Assembly (NCBI RefSeq): GCF_016097555.1
Contig: NC_054706.1
Span: forward strand, 31,368,194 to 31,432,193
Direction of reading: 5' to 3'
Length of the DNA: 64,000 nucleotides
DNA from: Gigantopelta aegis
Taxonomy: Eukaryota; Mollusca; Gastropoda; Neomphalida; Peltospiridae
Position 1 is the first letter of the stretch; every line of letters begins with the position of its first letter. Made by a program: the position numbers and the translations under genes. Shown in pieces: positions 45,696 to 58,190 of this stretch. Under the pieces are notes generated by a model. The model was not told the origin of the DNA. It saw only the letters and a program-made list of their open reading frames with translations, and ran no database searches.

Positions 45696-45918
45696 TATTA
45701 TTTATTAAATTTTGACTAAAATATTCCATGACGTTGAGTCTTTAAACATTGTTTTAACTTTTGATCACAAAATTAAAGACTCGTTAATTAATTTAAATTT
45801 AATAAGTTGAATTGAATCTGATTTTAAAAAAAGAAAAAAAGAAAGGGCAAAAAGAAACCTGCTACCGCCACACGGGGTTCTTTTATTAATAAGAATATTT
45901 TTTTAAAGAAGCAGCAAA
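45000..45918. other. Intergenic, no gene seen
   Basis: Contains (TA)n at 45656-45694. Possible upstream region of gene A; no promoter element can be assigned. Confidence 0.4.
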
Positions 45919-45924
45919 TGATTT

Positions 45925-46205
45925 TCGGGGCAGAACGTAGCCCAGTAGTAAAGCGCTCGCTTGATGCACGGTCGCTTTGGGATCGATGCCCATCGGTGGG
46001 CCCATTGAGCTATTTCTCGTTGCAGCGAGTGCACCCTGGTATGTCAAAGGTCGTGGTATGTGCTGTCCTGTCTGTAGGATGGTGCACATAAAAGATTCCT
46101 TGCTACTAATCAAAACATTTAGCGGGTTTCCTCTCTAAGACTATATGTTAGAAATTACCAAATGTTTGACATCCAATAGTCGATGATTAATAAATCAATG
46201 ATGAT
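45925..46205 (+). mobile_element. SINE, head X with tail 2
   Basis: AACGTAGCCCAGTAGTAAAG head, GGGATCGATGCCC, body, TCCAATAGTCGATGATTAAT tail, truncated before GTTAAAC. Confidence 0.9.
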
Positions 46206-46438
46206 CTTTTATATACCAGGCGTGTGACAATGGATGGGACAGAATAAAATAATGGTTTTCACAATTAGAGCCTTTTGGGGGATAATTAAAACCAGACATT
46301 ACTTAGATTTTATTGTTTAGATTATCCATTTCTGGATATCCTGGTGTTTCTAATACCACAAAATGTATTTTTCATATTATTTTAAAAGCTCGTACCTCCG
46401 GGAAGTAATGGTCATACAGATGAGCTCTTGTCTCTTAA

Positions 46439-46810
46439 AGGGACATTCCTGAGTTTGCTGCAATTTTTAAGATGTTATCGACTAACAGAGACGTTTTAAC
46501 GATTGTAATTACATATGAAATATATTTTTCTGCACAAAATATTAGTGGCTCTAAATATTAACGTGTTATAATATTTGTATTAGGTTAAATTTCATTTTAT
46601 TTCCTAAAATATTGTGTTTTCGTACGTACGAAATTATTTGACGAAAAAAATCCAGTTTGGGCTTCTTACAAATATTAAGACGACCAGAAACACATTGAAT
46701 ATACAGACACTGATAAACAAGAAAATATATTTAATATATGTAAGTTTAATCGTAGAAATATTTTATTAGTCGGAAACATCTTACAATGCAGCAAACTCAG
46801 GAATGTCCCT
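46439..46810. mobile_element. TTAA-type MITE, family 2
   Basis: Ends AGGGACATTCCTGAGTTTGC and GCAAACTCAGGAATGTCCCT; left flank TTAA, right flank mutated (TCAC). A homologue lies at 61529. Confidence 0.78.
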
Positions 46811-47078
46811 TCACGGTACTTCACCCATTTCAACGTCACAGACACTTATTTCACTCTGTTGTAACTTTATCGAAATGTGTTACAGGTTTGGAGATTAACC
46901 AAACTTACCACTGGTTGAAACTAGAGTCTGCAATTTTAAATTACCGTATTCAAGGCATTCCTAATCGTATGGTAGACTATAAATTGGGTAAAACTATTTT
47001 TGATTGTGCTGATTTCTCATCAGGTAAAATACCTTGTCTCCAATGTACTTAACGTTTGCGTTTCACTCGTGTGATTAA

Positions 47079-47404
47079 AGGCATACTATCACGGATTTAT
47101 GGACCTTAATTCTCTAAAAATGGATAATAAATAAAAATTACATTAATTGTTGGAAACCAAATCTAGCTATCGCATCACCTTAACTGAACCATGATGGAGT
47201 GAAATCCATGTCATCCCTTCTTGGCAATTTTAGTTTTTGAATTATGGACCATTGCCATAATTTACAAAATGTCATTAATAAATGGAGTATGGTGGTTATG
47301 AAGATGGTTGAATAAGGTACATTTAGGGACAAATCAAATTACTTTTGTGCAGGTAATATTTTGTTAGACCATTAAATAGGACATTGGTCTGTGACAATAT
47401 GCCT
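47079..47404. mobile_element. TTAA-flanked MITE, family 1 (inverted copy)
   Basis: Ends AGGCATACTATCACGG and CTGTGACAATATGCCT; TTAA on both sides (47075-47078, 47405-47408). Inverted homologue of 26348-26680. Confidence 0.82.
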
Positions 47405-47409
47405 TTAAT

Positions 47410-47825
47410 ACGATAAGGCGAAATGTATCTTTGACATAGTACAGTGTTTATACAAACCGTTACTACCAAAGTATACTGGGAGTCATGAAAGTCAGATCAG
47501 AGGTTCTGAGTCCCAATACAATTTCCACTTGCATTGCAATTCTTTGTGATACGATGGTTGGGTTTGTATGTTTTTTGTTTTGTTTTCGTTATTTTTGTTG
47601 TTGTTATTGTTGTTGTTGTTTGGGGGGGGGGGGGGGGTGGTGAGAGGTTTTATTTTGGTTTATTGTTGTTTGTTTGTGGGGTGGTGGTGTTGAGGCTTTT
47701 TTATGTGTGTTGTTTGTATTATTATTTTTTTTTTTTTTTTTTTTTTTTTTTTGGGGGGGGGTATTTGGTTGGGTTTTGGGGGGACGGAGGGTTTAGATGG
47801 TTGTCTTTGTTGACGTGTGTGTGGT

Positions 47826-47859
<34 letters not shown>

Positions 47860-48090
47860 CTGTAAGTGGGTGTTGTTCTCCATGAATTGAAGTGACACCC
47901 CATGGTATGTGCTATTTTGTACTTGGATACTAAATGTATTATATACTTGACAATCTAGAACATGTCTTCATCATATCTGTCTGGGGAACTTGGATGGCGT
48001 GCCCAGGATAGGCGTGCTAGAACCTTTTGGTGGATACAACAACGCATGAAACGTTTGCTTACCGTAGCCGTTATATCTGCAGTAAGTTTC
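47410..48090. other. Intergenic, T/G-rich low complexity
   Basis: Poly(G) at about 47621-47637, poly(T) at 47726-47752 and (TG)n at 47829-47858. No gene seen. Confidence 0.5.
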
Positions 48091-48390
48091 AAGTGGTAAA
48101 ACTTTCGCTTGATGCGCGGTCAGTGTGGGATCGATCCCCATCAATGGGCTCATTGGGCTATTTCTCGTTCCAGCCATTGCACCACTACTGGTATATTAAA
48201 GACCACGGTATGTACTATCCTGCATGTGAGATGGTGCATATAAAAGATCCCTTGTTATTAATGGAAAACTTTAGCTGGTTTCCTCTCTAAGACAATATGT
48301 GGAAATTATCAAATGTTTGACATCCAATAGACGGTAATTCATAAATCAATGTGTTCTAGTGGTGTCGTTAAACAAAATAAACTTTAACTT
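48091..48390 (+). mobile_element. SINE, head X (partial) with tail 2
   Basis: GTGGTAAAACTTTCGCTTGA head, GGGATCGATCCCC, body, GTGTCGTTAAACAAAATAAAC tail. Confidence 0.9.
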
Positions 48391-48981
48391 TATCTTCTCT
48401 CACACATTACGTGACACAGTATATGTCGCAATTAATTTATTTTATAGCTAATACCCACTGATTAAATAAGCCGTTTTTGTTTTCTTCTCTTTTTTTTTTC
48501 TCTTTTTTTGTTTGTTTGTAGTATTTAACTTGTGATTCACTCTTCTGACTGAAGAAAGACAATAACATCCAGTTACCATAGCGACAGCATGTAATATTGG
48601 AAGGTATCCGATGATACGTGATTCTAAACAGGAATTAATCCTAACGACTGTTAACAGAGCTGTCTAGCGATAAATAAACAGAATTAAACATGACCACCCT
48701 AGAGGAAGAAACTAGATATCAGTCTTCCAATGGTCAATTTTAATACGTGGCCTGCCTGTTTTAACAATATAGCACTTATCGATTTCGTGTAAATAATACC
48801 GTTGAGACCATTTTTCACCATATAGGTATGGATACCGATATATGTTAAAGGACTATTTTCGATCATCGTAGTTATTAAACATTCACGCATTTGTCTCTCG
48901 TGGTTTAATTACACGCGATATTGTGCGCAATAATACACCATGCTTGACCTTATTACTAATGAATCAATACATTTTTTTAAC

Positions 48982-48983
<2 letters not shown>

Positions 48984-49046
<63 letters not shown>
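48984..49046. repeat. (CT)n microsatellite
   Basis: About 63 bp of pure CT. Confidence 0.95.
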
Positions 49047-49048
<2 letters not shown>

Positions 49049-49269
49049 ATATATACATGCATATTAATATCATATAATACAACATTATACACGCATTTTA
49101 AAACCACCCAACTTAGAATTATCTGAAAAATGGTAGAAAATAAAGACATATCTGTTTAAAGACTAATCGCCAATTATGGGTCGGAAGTGTAAAAAGTATG
49201 AGGTGGAATCTCAAAATAGCTATATTACGTCATATTTACTATTCCAGCGGAATCGTAAAAATAAATGTC

Positions 49270-49380
49270 CAGGGCCCTGTAACATAAAGCACTCGTAACA
49301 CTTACGTCAGACGTACACCATATATAGTGTGTGGCGTACGTCTGACGTGAATGTTACGAGTGCTTTGTGTTACTGGGCCC
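49270..49380. mobile_element. GGGCCC-ended hairpin MITE, second sequence type
   Basis: CAGGGCCCTGTAACATAAAG pairs with CTTTGTGTTACTGGGCCC; arms also carry CACTCGTAAC and ACGTCAGACGTAC. Nearly a perfect 110-bp hairpin. Only the termini resemble 60131. Confidence 0.82.
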
Positions 49381-49667
49381 AGATTCGATGCCTTGTGTAT
49401 TCCGACACCTTATTGAGAGTAAGAAAGGGTATCCGCTGCTGCCACATACGTTACTTCTACTAAAAAGCATAAAGGTACCAGTGAGGTACATAATACGCCC
49501 GTCTGCTCAAGACCTATTCCAAAAGTACGTTTTCCTGGACACGCACGTCTGAAAAAGAAATCTGGGGTGCTGCATTTGTGCGAGTTATTTATATTCTCCA
49601 AAGATTGTTCGTTCGGCTTAGCAGCATGTTATATTTGATATTCATTATTTTATAGACAAAAGGAAGG

Positions 49668-49760
49668 AAATGTTTTATTTAACGACGCACTCAACACATT
49701 TTATTTACGGTTATATGGCATCAGTTTACAGACAAGACAGCACATGCCACGGAATTTGGT
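49668..49760 (-). mobile_element. SINE tail 1 fragment
   Basis: GTTTTATTTAACGACGCACTC, ATATGGCATCAG, then GACAGCACATGCCACGG. Confidence 0.75.
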
Positions 49761-49877
49761 TTAGCTCAATGGTCGAGTCAGGCATAACGAGCTAAAGGTC
49801 GCATTGTCATTTCTCATTACCTAGATTAAGTGTTGGATATCAAGCAGACGTCGTTTAAAATGTGCTGGGGTGTCATT

Positions 49878-50093
49878 TCATTTTTTCTTAGTTTCGTGCT
49901 TATATCCAATTAAAGTTCAAGCACGCTGTCCTGGATACCAACCTCAGCTGTCTGGGACAGGGGGTTAGTGGTTAGTGACAGAGTCTGTGTAGTGGCCTTA
50001 AGTAGTTAAACTCGCCGGTACCGGGATGTGAACCCAGTACCTCCTATCTTTAAGTTCGATGGCTTAACCACTAAACAACCGATGTCTGTTCTG
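49878..50093 (-). mobile_element. SINE, head Y short type, diverged
   Basis: CGTGCTTATATCCAATTAAAG tail; head region GTGAACCCAGTACCTCC and GATGGCTTAACCACTAAAC. Confidence 0.75.
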
Positions 50094-50677
50094 ACTAATA
50101 TATTCTTTTTACAGTCTGTTTGCGTCAAAAGGGAACCAATGAATTGGCATATAACTACATGTATATAATGAATAAAGTTAAAATCCATATAGATATATAT
50201 TATTAGGTTTTAAACCCATACTAACTCAAATCACTTTTTTTTTTGGAGAATAAAAAAAGAATAAATTTAAAAAAAAAAAAAAAAAAAGTTGCTTTACAAA
50301 TTATCATCAAATTGCATAGGTTAAATCTTATTTAGACAACTGGTGGAACAGCCAATGTAAAACACACGCAGTTCAACCTTTAGTCTCTGTGCACTGCATT
50401 GGCGATTACTTTGGCTGTGGTATTTGTCTTCACTCTTGTATTAATAATGAGATTAATCTATATAATTTGATGGTAATTAAGTAAAGAAACGTTTTTATTT
50501 ACATAGACTTTATTAGTTTTACAATGTAATTTTAACTGGTATGGGTTTAAAACTCAATAATATCTTTAAAAGTTTTTATTTTATTTATTATAGAGTTATA
50601 TGTAAATGCATAGGTTCCCTTTTGATGCAAACGGATTACATTTACCATCGGCGTGTTCAAGAAGGAAGGAAGGAAGG

Positions 50678-51042
50678 AAATGTTTTATTTAACGAAGCAC
50701 TCAACACATTTTATTTACGGTTATATGGCGCCAGACTTATAGTTAAGGACCACACAGATATTGAGAGAAGAACAGGATAGTACATACCATGGCCTTTGTT
50801 ACACCAGTCGTGGAGCACTGGTTGGAACCAGAAATAACCCAATGGGTCCACCGACGGGGACCGATCCCAGACCGACCGCGAATCGCGTGAGCGCTTACCG
50901 AGATCGGTAAACTGACATTACACCAGTTGTGGAGCGCTGGCTGGAACGAGAAATAGCCCAATGGGTCCACCGACAGGGATCGATCCTAGACCGACCGCAC
51001 ATCAAGCGAACGCTTTACCACTGGGCTACGTCCCGCTCCTAC
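50678..51042 (-). mobile_element. SINE, tail 1 with two successive heads X
   Basis: Tail and body to 50911 with GGGACCGATCCCAGACC, then a second head-body segment (50920-51040) with GGGATCGATCCTAGACC and GCTTTACCACTGGGCTACG. Partial tandem duplication or one SINE inserted in another. Confidence 0.8.
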
Positions 51043-53398
51043 GTGTCCAAGAGGTCTAGCGGTCGCGAACAGTTTGACTGCTACCAGTCTAACATTCTAA
51101 CTTGCGATGGCGAGCGCTCGACCTTCCCTTTCTGCACTTACTGTGTATTATTAAATCAAAACAACAATATTTCACAATATTTTATTACAAAGTACTTTCG
51201 CTTTACGCACATTAATTTTCTCTTACAGCTATAAGAGACTAGAATATATTTCGTTGATAACATCAAGTAAAACCTTGAAAAAACAATCAGTTTACCAATA
51301 TATTAAGATATCGTTTAAAGCAAAACTGGGAAGAAACCTTTGTATTTTAATACCAGTCAGCTTTATCGTGGCTAACAATACAGTTCGGGAAACAGAATTA
51401 CATCATGACAAGAGCGTATGGTTGTACTACATCAAATACAGTACCATAGACAATCATGTTCAAATAATGTAAATAAACATATTATTAACAATGTATCATC
51501 CGAACTACGAATCGGAAATATGATTGCCACATTATAATACAATGAATATATATTAAAGACAAGTAAACTTTAAACGTCCAAAAGCGACCCGCTCTTTAAG
51601 CATTTAGAATGACGAATACTGCGTTTTACCTTACTCAAATTATAGACAGCAGCAGAAGTCAAAGAATAACGCGACACCAGAGGAAAAATTAAATAAATAC
51701 TTGAGATTATAGGATTTTTTTTTTTTTTAAATAAGCCTAACGTAGGCCACGTTATATGTACAAAATGTTATTACAATGGCGGTCACCAAGTAACGTATTG
51801 AACAATGATAAATAGTTACCCACTGAACCTTGCGGAGAACTCACTCAGGGTTTGGAGTCGGTATCTGGATGAAAAATCCCAAGCCTCGATTGGGATCCGA
51901 ACCTAGTACCATGTAAGTGTGTTATTCACATATATATGTCGACACTTATAATCAAATAGCATATGTTACCCATTGAAGTAACGTATCGTGTTACTATATA
52001 AAAACTGGCAACGTTTTTATTTCCTTTCAAACTGTGTAAAGAAAGATAACATGCCTGGGTATTGTTTATTTATAACATTAAAAAAAAAGTTTAACCGTTT
52101 AATTTACTTTAGAAGAAAATCTCTCATTGTGTACTTTATAGCTATACAATAAACTTGGATTTAGTATCAACCTGTCCATCGTATAACCTCGTTTCCTAAT
52201 ACAAATCACATAACAGCTACATTTTTAATACATTCGTTGGTTTTGACTATTAATGTACAAACTGCCATCATGATTTGTAACGCAGGTAGATCCAGGAATA
52301 TTGCGTAGGAGCAAGGGAAAAGGGATACATGGACAAACTTGTGCCCAGTTATTTTGTTCTCTGTACAATAAAATATGTTTGCAACAACCAACTCGTGAAA
52401 AGGGCACCCCTATAAAAGTATTAAAATCACCACGACACGCGTGCACATGAGACTAATCTTTGATATTTCTTAACACTCCCCAATTTTTGCGAACGATGCG
52501 ATTGTCAGTTACACATCATTTGATGCATTTATTTGATATTCCATCGTTGGGCGGTAAAGCGTTCGCTCGATGCGCGGTCGGTCTAGGATCGATCCCCGTT
52601 GGTGGCCCCAAACAAAATAAACTTTAACTTTTGATATACCTCAATAATAGGACATTGTACCTATAGTCCGTCCCAAAAGGGTCGCCTTTTTTCATACTAT
52701 GGAATTTACTACAAGTTATTTATTTCTGAGCCGATTGTTTTTTAAATTGGACCAAAACTAAAAAAAAAAAAAAAAAAAATTATTTTTTATTATTTCAAAA
52801 ACACTTTTACTTTTCTTCTAGTCAAAAAAAAACCCTGATATTATTTACCAAAAACATGTTTGTAGGAGGATGGGACGGACTATAGATCCATCGATATTTT
52901 CTCTCACGGAAGAAGTGTAGCAACAAAAAAGTCGCTGGTTCGATAATGAATGTTGGTGACCCTTCTCGGGGTTTAATGACAATTGACATTTGTGTTATGT
53001 GTAATTATAAAAACACACGGGTTCAAATTCGCAACTGATTAAACGGAAACACTTTTGAGTGAACTAAAGTGAATTAACGAGATTGTGATTAAAAGATAAC
53101 TATTCTGTTTATGTTTGGAGTGCAATAAATCAAACCACGGGCGAACGATACACAAGTTTCTGTTTTGTTTCTGCTCCGTCTGCATAAACACAAGGCACTC
53201 GAAACTATTTACATAAAACATATCAATCACAAAACCTATCACCTATTAGTTGGGTTTTAGAACAGTTCAACACTTTGCAAAACACGTGTCTGTAATCTAT
53301 TATCATCATATTAGATATCTACCGTAGACAAAATAAAAGATATATTTCAATAATCACACCAAATGTTTTGAATTTATTCAAGTTTACGTTATCCAGCT
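51043..53398. other. Intergenic, AT-rich, no gene recognised
   Basis: Short head Y fragment at 51818-51910 (CTTGCGGAGAACTCACTCAGG) and a deleted SINE at 52553-52630 (GGTAAAGCGTTCGCTCGATG joined to AAACAAAATAAAC). Nothing else recognised. Confidence 0.5.
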
Positions 53399-53545
53399 AA
53401 TGGCATAGCCAGCATGAGGCAGACGAGGCGCTTGCCTCGTCTGGAATTTCCCCAGATTTATTGTATTTTTCCCATGACACTGATATTTATTTCACAAGTC
53501 TGGGTTTGTCCCGGCGTTTTTTCCTCTGTCGCTACGCCCCAGAAT

Positions 53546-53786
<241 letters not shown>

Positions 53787-54550
53787 TTTTGTGTTATTAC
53801 CTCTTTGGTATTTTCAACATTATTAAAAACCTGATCAATGGTTGAATGTCATTAAATATGGCACTACAACGATTTGTTAAGATTATTTAAAACGCCTTAA
53901 TGTTTTCAAAATATATACACACTGTATTTTTATCTGATGAATTTCCGCTAGTGATTTACAAAATCAGTTATGAAGGAAGCACCTTTGTGAAAATTAAATA
54001 TGATATGTTTTATTTAATACCTTCGAAGGCAACCAATCCACATGAGAAATATTGTAACACTGTGTCATATGTTTATGATGTTCCTGCATTGTTATTTGCT
54101 TAAGAATTAAACCAATTTTTTTAACAACATGTACAATTCATGGTGTCATTAAAACTAAACATTTAACCATAATTTAACCATATCAATAATATATCACAAA
54201 CATGCCTGTGCCAAACTACTCCCAAAATAGAACAAGAACGGACATGTATTTTATTGCAATTTCAATTTAAAAATATATCATTCAGATCACAAATTGCTTC
54301 TTCTTTATTTTGTTGCAGGGGTGGGGGCGTTAAATATTAATTCAGGCACTATTCCCATGGATCATTTTGTGGGCCAACTACTGTGAAATAAACATATTAA
54401 GGTTTATAGTCTGTTAATATCACAAGCTCGGGATAGCACGTCTAAACAATTGTGTGTTTCAGGGAACGTGCCAGAAAAGATGAAGTAGGGGTAGGTGGGC
54501 TTTTGTTTACTACATTCACCCCTACGGGTCACAATAAAATTGTATGTAGG

Positions 54551-54768
54551 TCAGGGATCGAAATACTGCCATCCCGAGCGGTTTTTGCCGGTCAGCATTA
54601 CCACGAACCGTCAGATATGTTTGCCTGCCATCCCGACAGACCGGCTATGAATATTTGTGATCTTTATTTATATTTGTGATCTAATTTGGTCTGGTAGGTT
54701 TTTATTCGGACCGGTAGAATGTGTAGCTTACCGAACGGAATATATGCCAGGAATTTCGACCTCTGGAC
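54551..54768. mobile_element. Small inverted-repeat element
   Basis: Ends CAGGGATCGAAATACTGCC and GGAATTTCGACCTCTG are inverted; core has CCGGTC and GACCGG repeats. No clear target duplication. Confidence 0.5.
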
Positions 54769-56139
54769 GTACTCTTTTCATCTACATTTTATTTCTTTAT
54801 TTTGTTTTTTAAACGAATAAAAATGTACATCAAATAAAAGTAAGGTCAGCCCTTTTTTTCTATGTAGGTTCAGATTTCCGGAAACCCACGTTTTTAGGTC
54901 TTACAACATAAGTGCCAGTAAAAAAACTGCAATATTTCTCAACCACGATAATTTGGCACAAATATGGTTCAATTAGTAGAGAACTATAGCTACTTTGCAT
55001 TTGCGACAAAATTGCATCTTTACACAAAAAAGTTCAAGGCATACCATGCTTTTAGCAAGCGTTCACAACAGTTATGAAATTATGCATTGTTTTGGAAATA
55101 TTACACAAAAAAAGTGACTCCACCCATTGGTCACATGGTAAAACCATTGGCCAATCAATACAAGGTATCTACTTCGTCCCCATATACGGTGTACTGTGTC
55201 TTTGATTGGTCTTTATTATTAATGACGTAATCTGTCCTGTCGTTTGTAGATTGTTCTCTGAAACTCTCCGTTTTTAAACTTGCCGTTGTTCCTTCCTTTT
55301 CAACCGAAACTTGTAGGGTGGAGCAGGGCTTACCTCGTCGAAAAGTGTCTGCAAATAGAAATAACTATTATAGGTTGGGGTTTTAGGGTTTTTAAAAACA
55401 GAATGCAATAAATAAAAGAATAATTTGGCGGGAAATATATTGTGTAACTGTTTATATGTGACAGCTCTCATTTACAGGGAAGAAGAAACGAAAACATACA
55501 AGAATTTCGATAGTCAAGAACAACAAAAAATTAAAATAAAAAATCTTAAAACAATATTATGGTAAGATTAAAATTTTAATATCCTTACCTTAATATTGCT
55601 TTAAGGTTATTGCTATATTTTGTTTACATGAAAATGTATTTAGCACTTTTGTGTGGGGGGTTTTAAAGGTTATTTATAAAACATTTAGTGGTTATATTTT
55701 ACGTTCTAACTGACATCTATGACGACTGTCCTGTGTTTACCACCACTATTAATATTGTATTGACTGACAGTCTTTTTAATGACTACAATTACATTCATAT
55801 GTTAAATACATTTTGTTGATTGGACGATCAGAAACATATTCAGTACACAGACATTCTAAACAAGAAAATGTATTTAATATATCTTTTTAGTAGTTAAAAA
55901 GGCTCTGAAACATGTTATATCCCACCCCCACCCCAATCAAATGAAATAAAATAAAGATCTACATGATATTGTTTAATCACAGTTGCAATGTGATCGACAT
56001 ATTTTTGGGAAGCTTTGAAACAGTGAAGTGTGGATGATGTATAATTATAATTTGACATACAGTCGAAATTATAATTTGTGAAAACAAACTTTAAGTTAGC
56101 AAACACATTTGTGCGGAGTATACAATAGCAGCAAAGTCG
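54769..56139. other. Intergenic, AT-rich
   Basis: No gene recognised. 55800-55900 resembles part of the TTAA family 2 MITE (GATCAGAAACATATTCAG, AAACAAGAAAATGTATTTAA). Confidence 0.45.
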
Positions 56140-57146
56140 GACTATAGTGCTGTCGGAAATAGAATAAAAATGATTTTCGTCGATTATTTCTTACATATTA
56201 AACAAACAAGTAAATATTTTGTAAATATCTATTTAATTATAGTCTACCTAATTTAGCATTTACTTGTTTTGGCTCTCATTGATGTAGAAGGTGGTGTTTA
56301 CTCTTGAAATTAAAAGAAATAAGTCAGCAAACAGGTGATTTATGCACTTTATTGGAACAGACTATAACAAAGTTTGGTCAACATATGTCAATTTCATTGC
56401 TGTTACAATATGTGAGACTGTTTCTGATGATGGTTTACCCCTATTCCTCTCCAAAACAAAATATTTGTAGACATTTATAAGTAACTTTTGAGCAAAACTG
56501 TCAAGAACCATTTTGAGTTTGTGATCTATTTTCCGGTATTAAAGGTGCTATCTCAAAGTTGCATAATGGCAGCTATTGCAAATCATGTTTTTATTAAATT
56601 TTGCTTTAACATTTAAAGACTACACCTTTAACTATATGCCCATAATTATGATTATAGGAAATGATTTTATCTACTAGTAGAAAATACATTTTTATTGGAG
56701 AATCTTCATCACAAACAGATGCTTCACATATAACTTCTGATATATCACCTTTAAGTGGTTGCAAGATTGTGTAAATTTCTACTGTATTTATATTGAATTT
56801 ATATTTACTAAATATGCTGGTCAAAATTAATAATTTATGCTGCAATTCAAAATAATCAGTCATCTTGCAATTTTAAATTAAAAGTTTCTTTAAGGGTAAA
56901 TGAAATTGACACATATCCGTCAACATGTGTTATAGTCTGTTCCAATAAAGGTCACAAATCTCCTGTTTACGATATTTTTATTATTTAAACGCCACCTTGT
57001 ACATCAATGAGAGCCCAAATAAGTAAATGCTAAATTAGGTAGAGTATCATTAAATAGGTATTTACAAAATATTTACTTGTCAGTTTAATATGGAAGAAAT
57101 AATTGACGAAAATCAGTTTTATTCTATTTCCGACACTACTTTAGTC
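56140..57146. mobile_element. 1-kb element with about 260-bp inverted arms
   Basis: Left arm starts GACTATAGTGCTGTCGG; the right arm's reverse complement starts GACTAAAGTAGTGTCGG. Arms share GAAATAGAATAAAA, TGATTTTCGTC, CCTAATTTAGCATTTACTT and GGAACAGACTATAAC. The core (56420-56880) has no transposase. It abuts the distal end of gene B's TM4 array. Confidence 0.85.
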
Positions 57147-57164
57147 TCTTTAATCTGAAATTAC

Positions 57165-58075
57165 TCCATATAAACTCTAGAACGAGCATCAAGATCCCAG
57201 ACGAGATACCGACGGCGACCACAAAGAAACCTAAATTTATTCCATATAAACTCTAGAACTAGCATCAAAACGCCAGACGAGATACCGACGGAGACCACAA
57301 TGAAACCTAAACTTACTCCATATAAACTCTAGAACGATCATCAAGATCCCAGACGAGATACCGACGGCGACCACAAAGAAACCTAAACTTACTCCATATA
57401 AACTCTAGAACGAGCATCAAGATCCCAGACGAGATACCGACGGCGACCACAATGAAACCTAAACTTACTCCATATAAACTCCAGAACTAGCATCAAAACG
57501 CCAGACGAGATACTGACGGCGACCACAATGAAACCTAAACGTACTCCATATAAACTCTAGAACGAGCATCAAGATCCAGACGAGATACCGACGGCGACCA
57601 CAATGAAACCTAAACTTACTCCATATAAACTCCAGAACTAGCATCAAAACGCCAGACGAGATACCGACGGCGACCACAATGAAACCTAAACTTACTCCAT
57701 ATAAACTCTAGAACGAGCATCAAGATCCCAGACGAGATCCCGACGGCGACCACAATTAAACCTAAACTTACTCCATATAAAATCCTGAACTAGCATCAAA
57801 AGGCCAGACGAGATACCAACGGCGACCACAATGAAACCTAAACTTACTCCATATAAAATCCAGAATTAGCATCAAAAGGCCAGACGAGATCCCGACGGCG
57901 ACCACAATGAAACTTAAACTTACTCCATATAAACTCTAGAATGAGCATCAAAAGGCCAGACGAGATCCCGACGCCGACCACAATGAAACCTAAACTTACT
58001 CCATATAAACTCTAGAACGAGCATCAAAAGGCCAGACGAGATCCCGACGGCGACCACAATGAAACTCCCGGCCAG
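57165..58075 (-). repeat. Minisatellite of 12 copies of the TM4 exon segment plus donor (76-bp unit)
   Basis: Twelve copies start (tccatata on the plus strand) at 57165, 57241, 57317, 57393, 57469, 57545, 57620, 57696, 57772, 57848, 57924 and 58000; spacing is 76 bp except one of 75. Coding strand: each unit encodes VVAVGISSGxLMLVLEFIW followed by GGAGTAAGTTTAGG. Nine of 12 keep the GTAAGT donor. Variants with GAGCATCAAGAT and with TAGCATCAAAACG alternate in the distal half, suggesting a 152-bp higher-order unit. The copy at 58000 is the exonic parent, continuous with unique S2 code. Confidence 0.95.
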
Positions 58076-58190
58076 CGACTTGAGATCCAGGCCCCGGTCA
58101 GAGACACTGTCCGAACACTTAACCGCCCCCTTCGTCCACCATTTCATCTTCAGCTCTTCTAAAATCCTCTCCTTTTGAAGTTTCAGTATC
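57920..58190 (-). CDS. Gene B last recognised exon: S2 end and TM4, reading into the TM4 repeat array
   Basis: One base plus 90 codons including stop; acceptor TTATTCAG. ILKLQKERILEELKMKWW and KGAVKCSD end S2; SFIVVAVGISSGLLMLVLEF is TM4. If unspliced, translation passes EFIWSKFR into the next repeat copy in a shifted frame and stops after VYME at 57920. Alternatively the GTAAGT after ATATGGA is a real donor to an exon not recognised here. The farthest copy (57165) would instead read EFIWSNFRLKRLK and stop, which looks like a natural receptor tail. Which 3' end is used cannot be told from sequence. Confidence 0.75.

Noticed and set aside
46786-47052. 88-codon open frame
   Set aside because: Starts in a TTAA-type MITE end and continues into a dispersed repeat (ATGTGTTACAGGTTTG also at 20455 and 26317).
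57465-57677. Separate short membrane protein
   Set aside because: It is read-through across TM4 array copies in a single frame made possible by the one 75-bp spacing.
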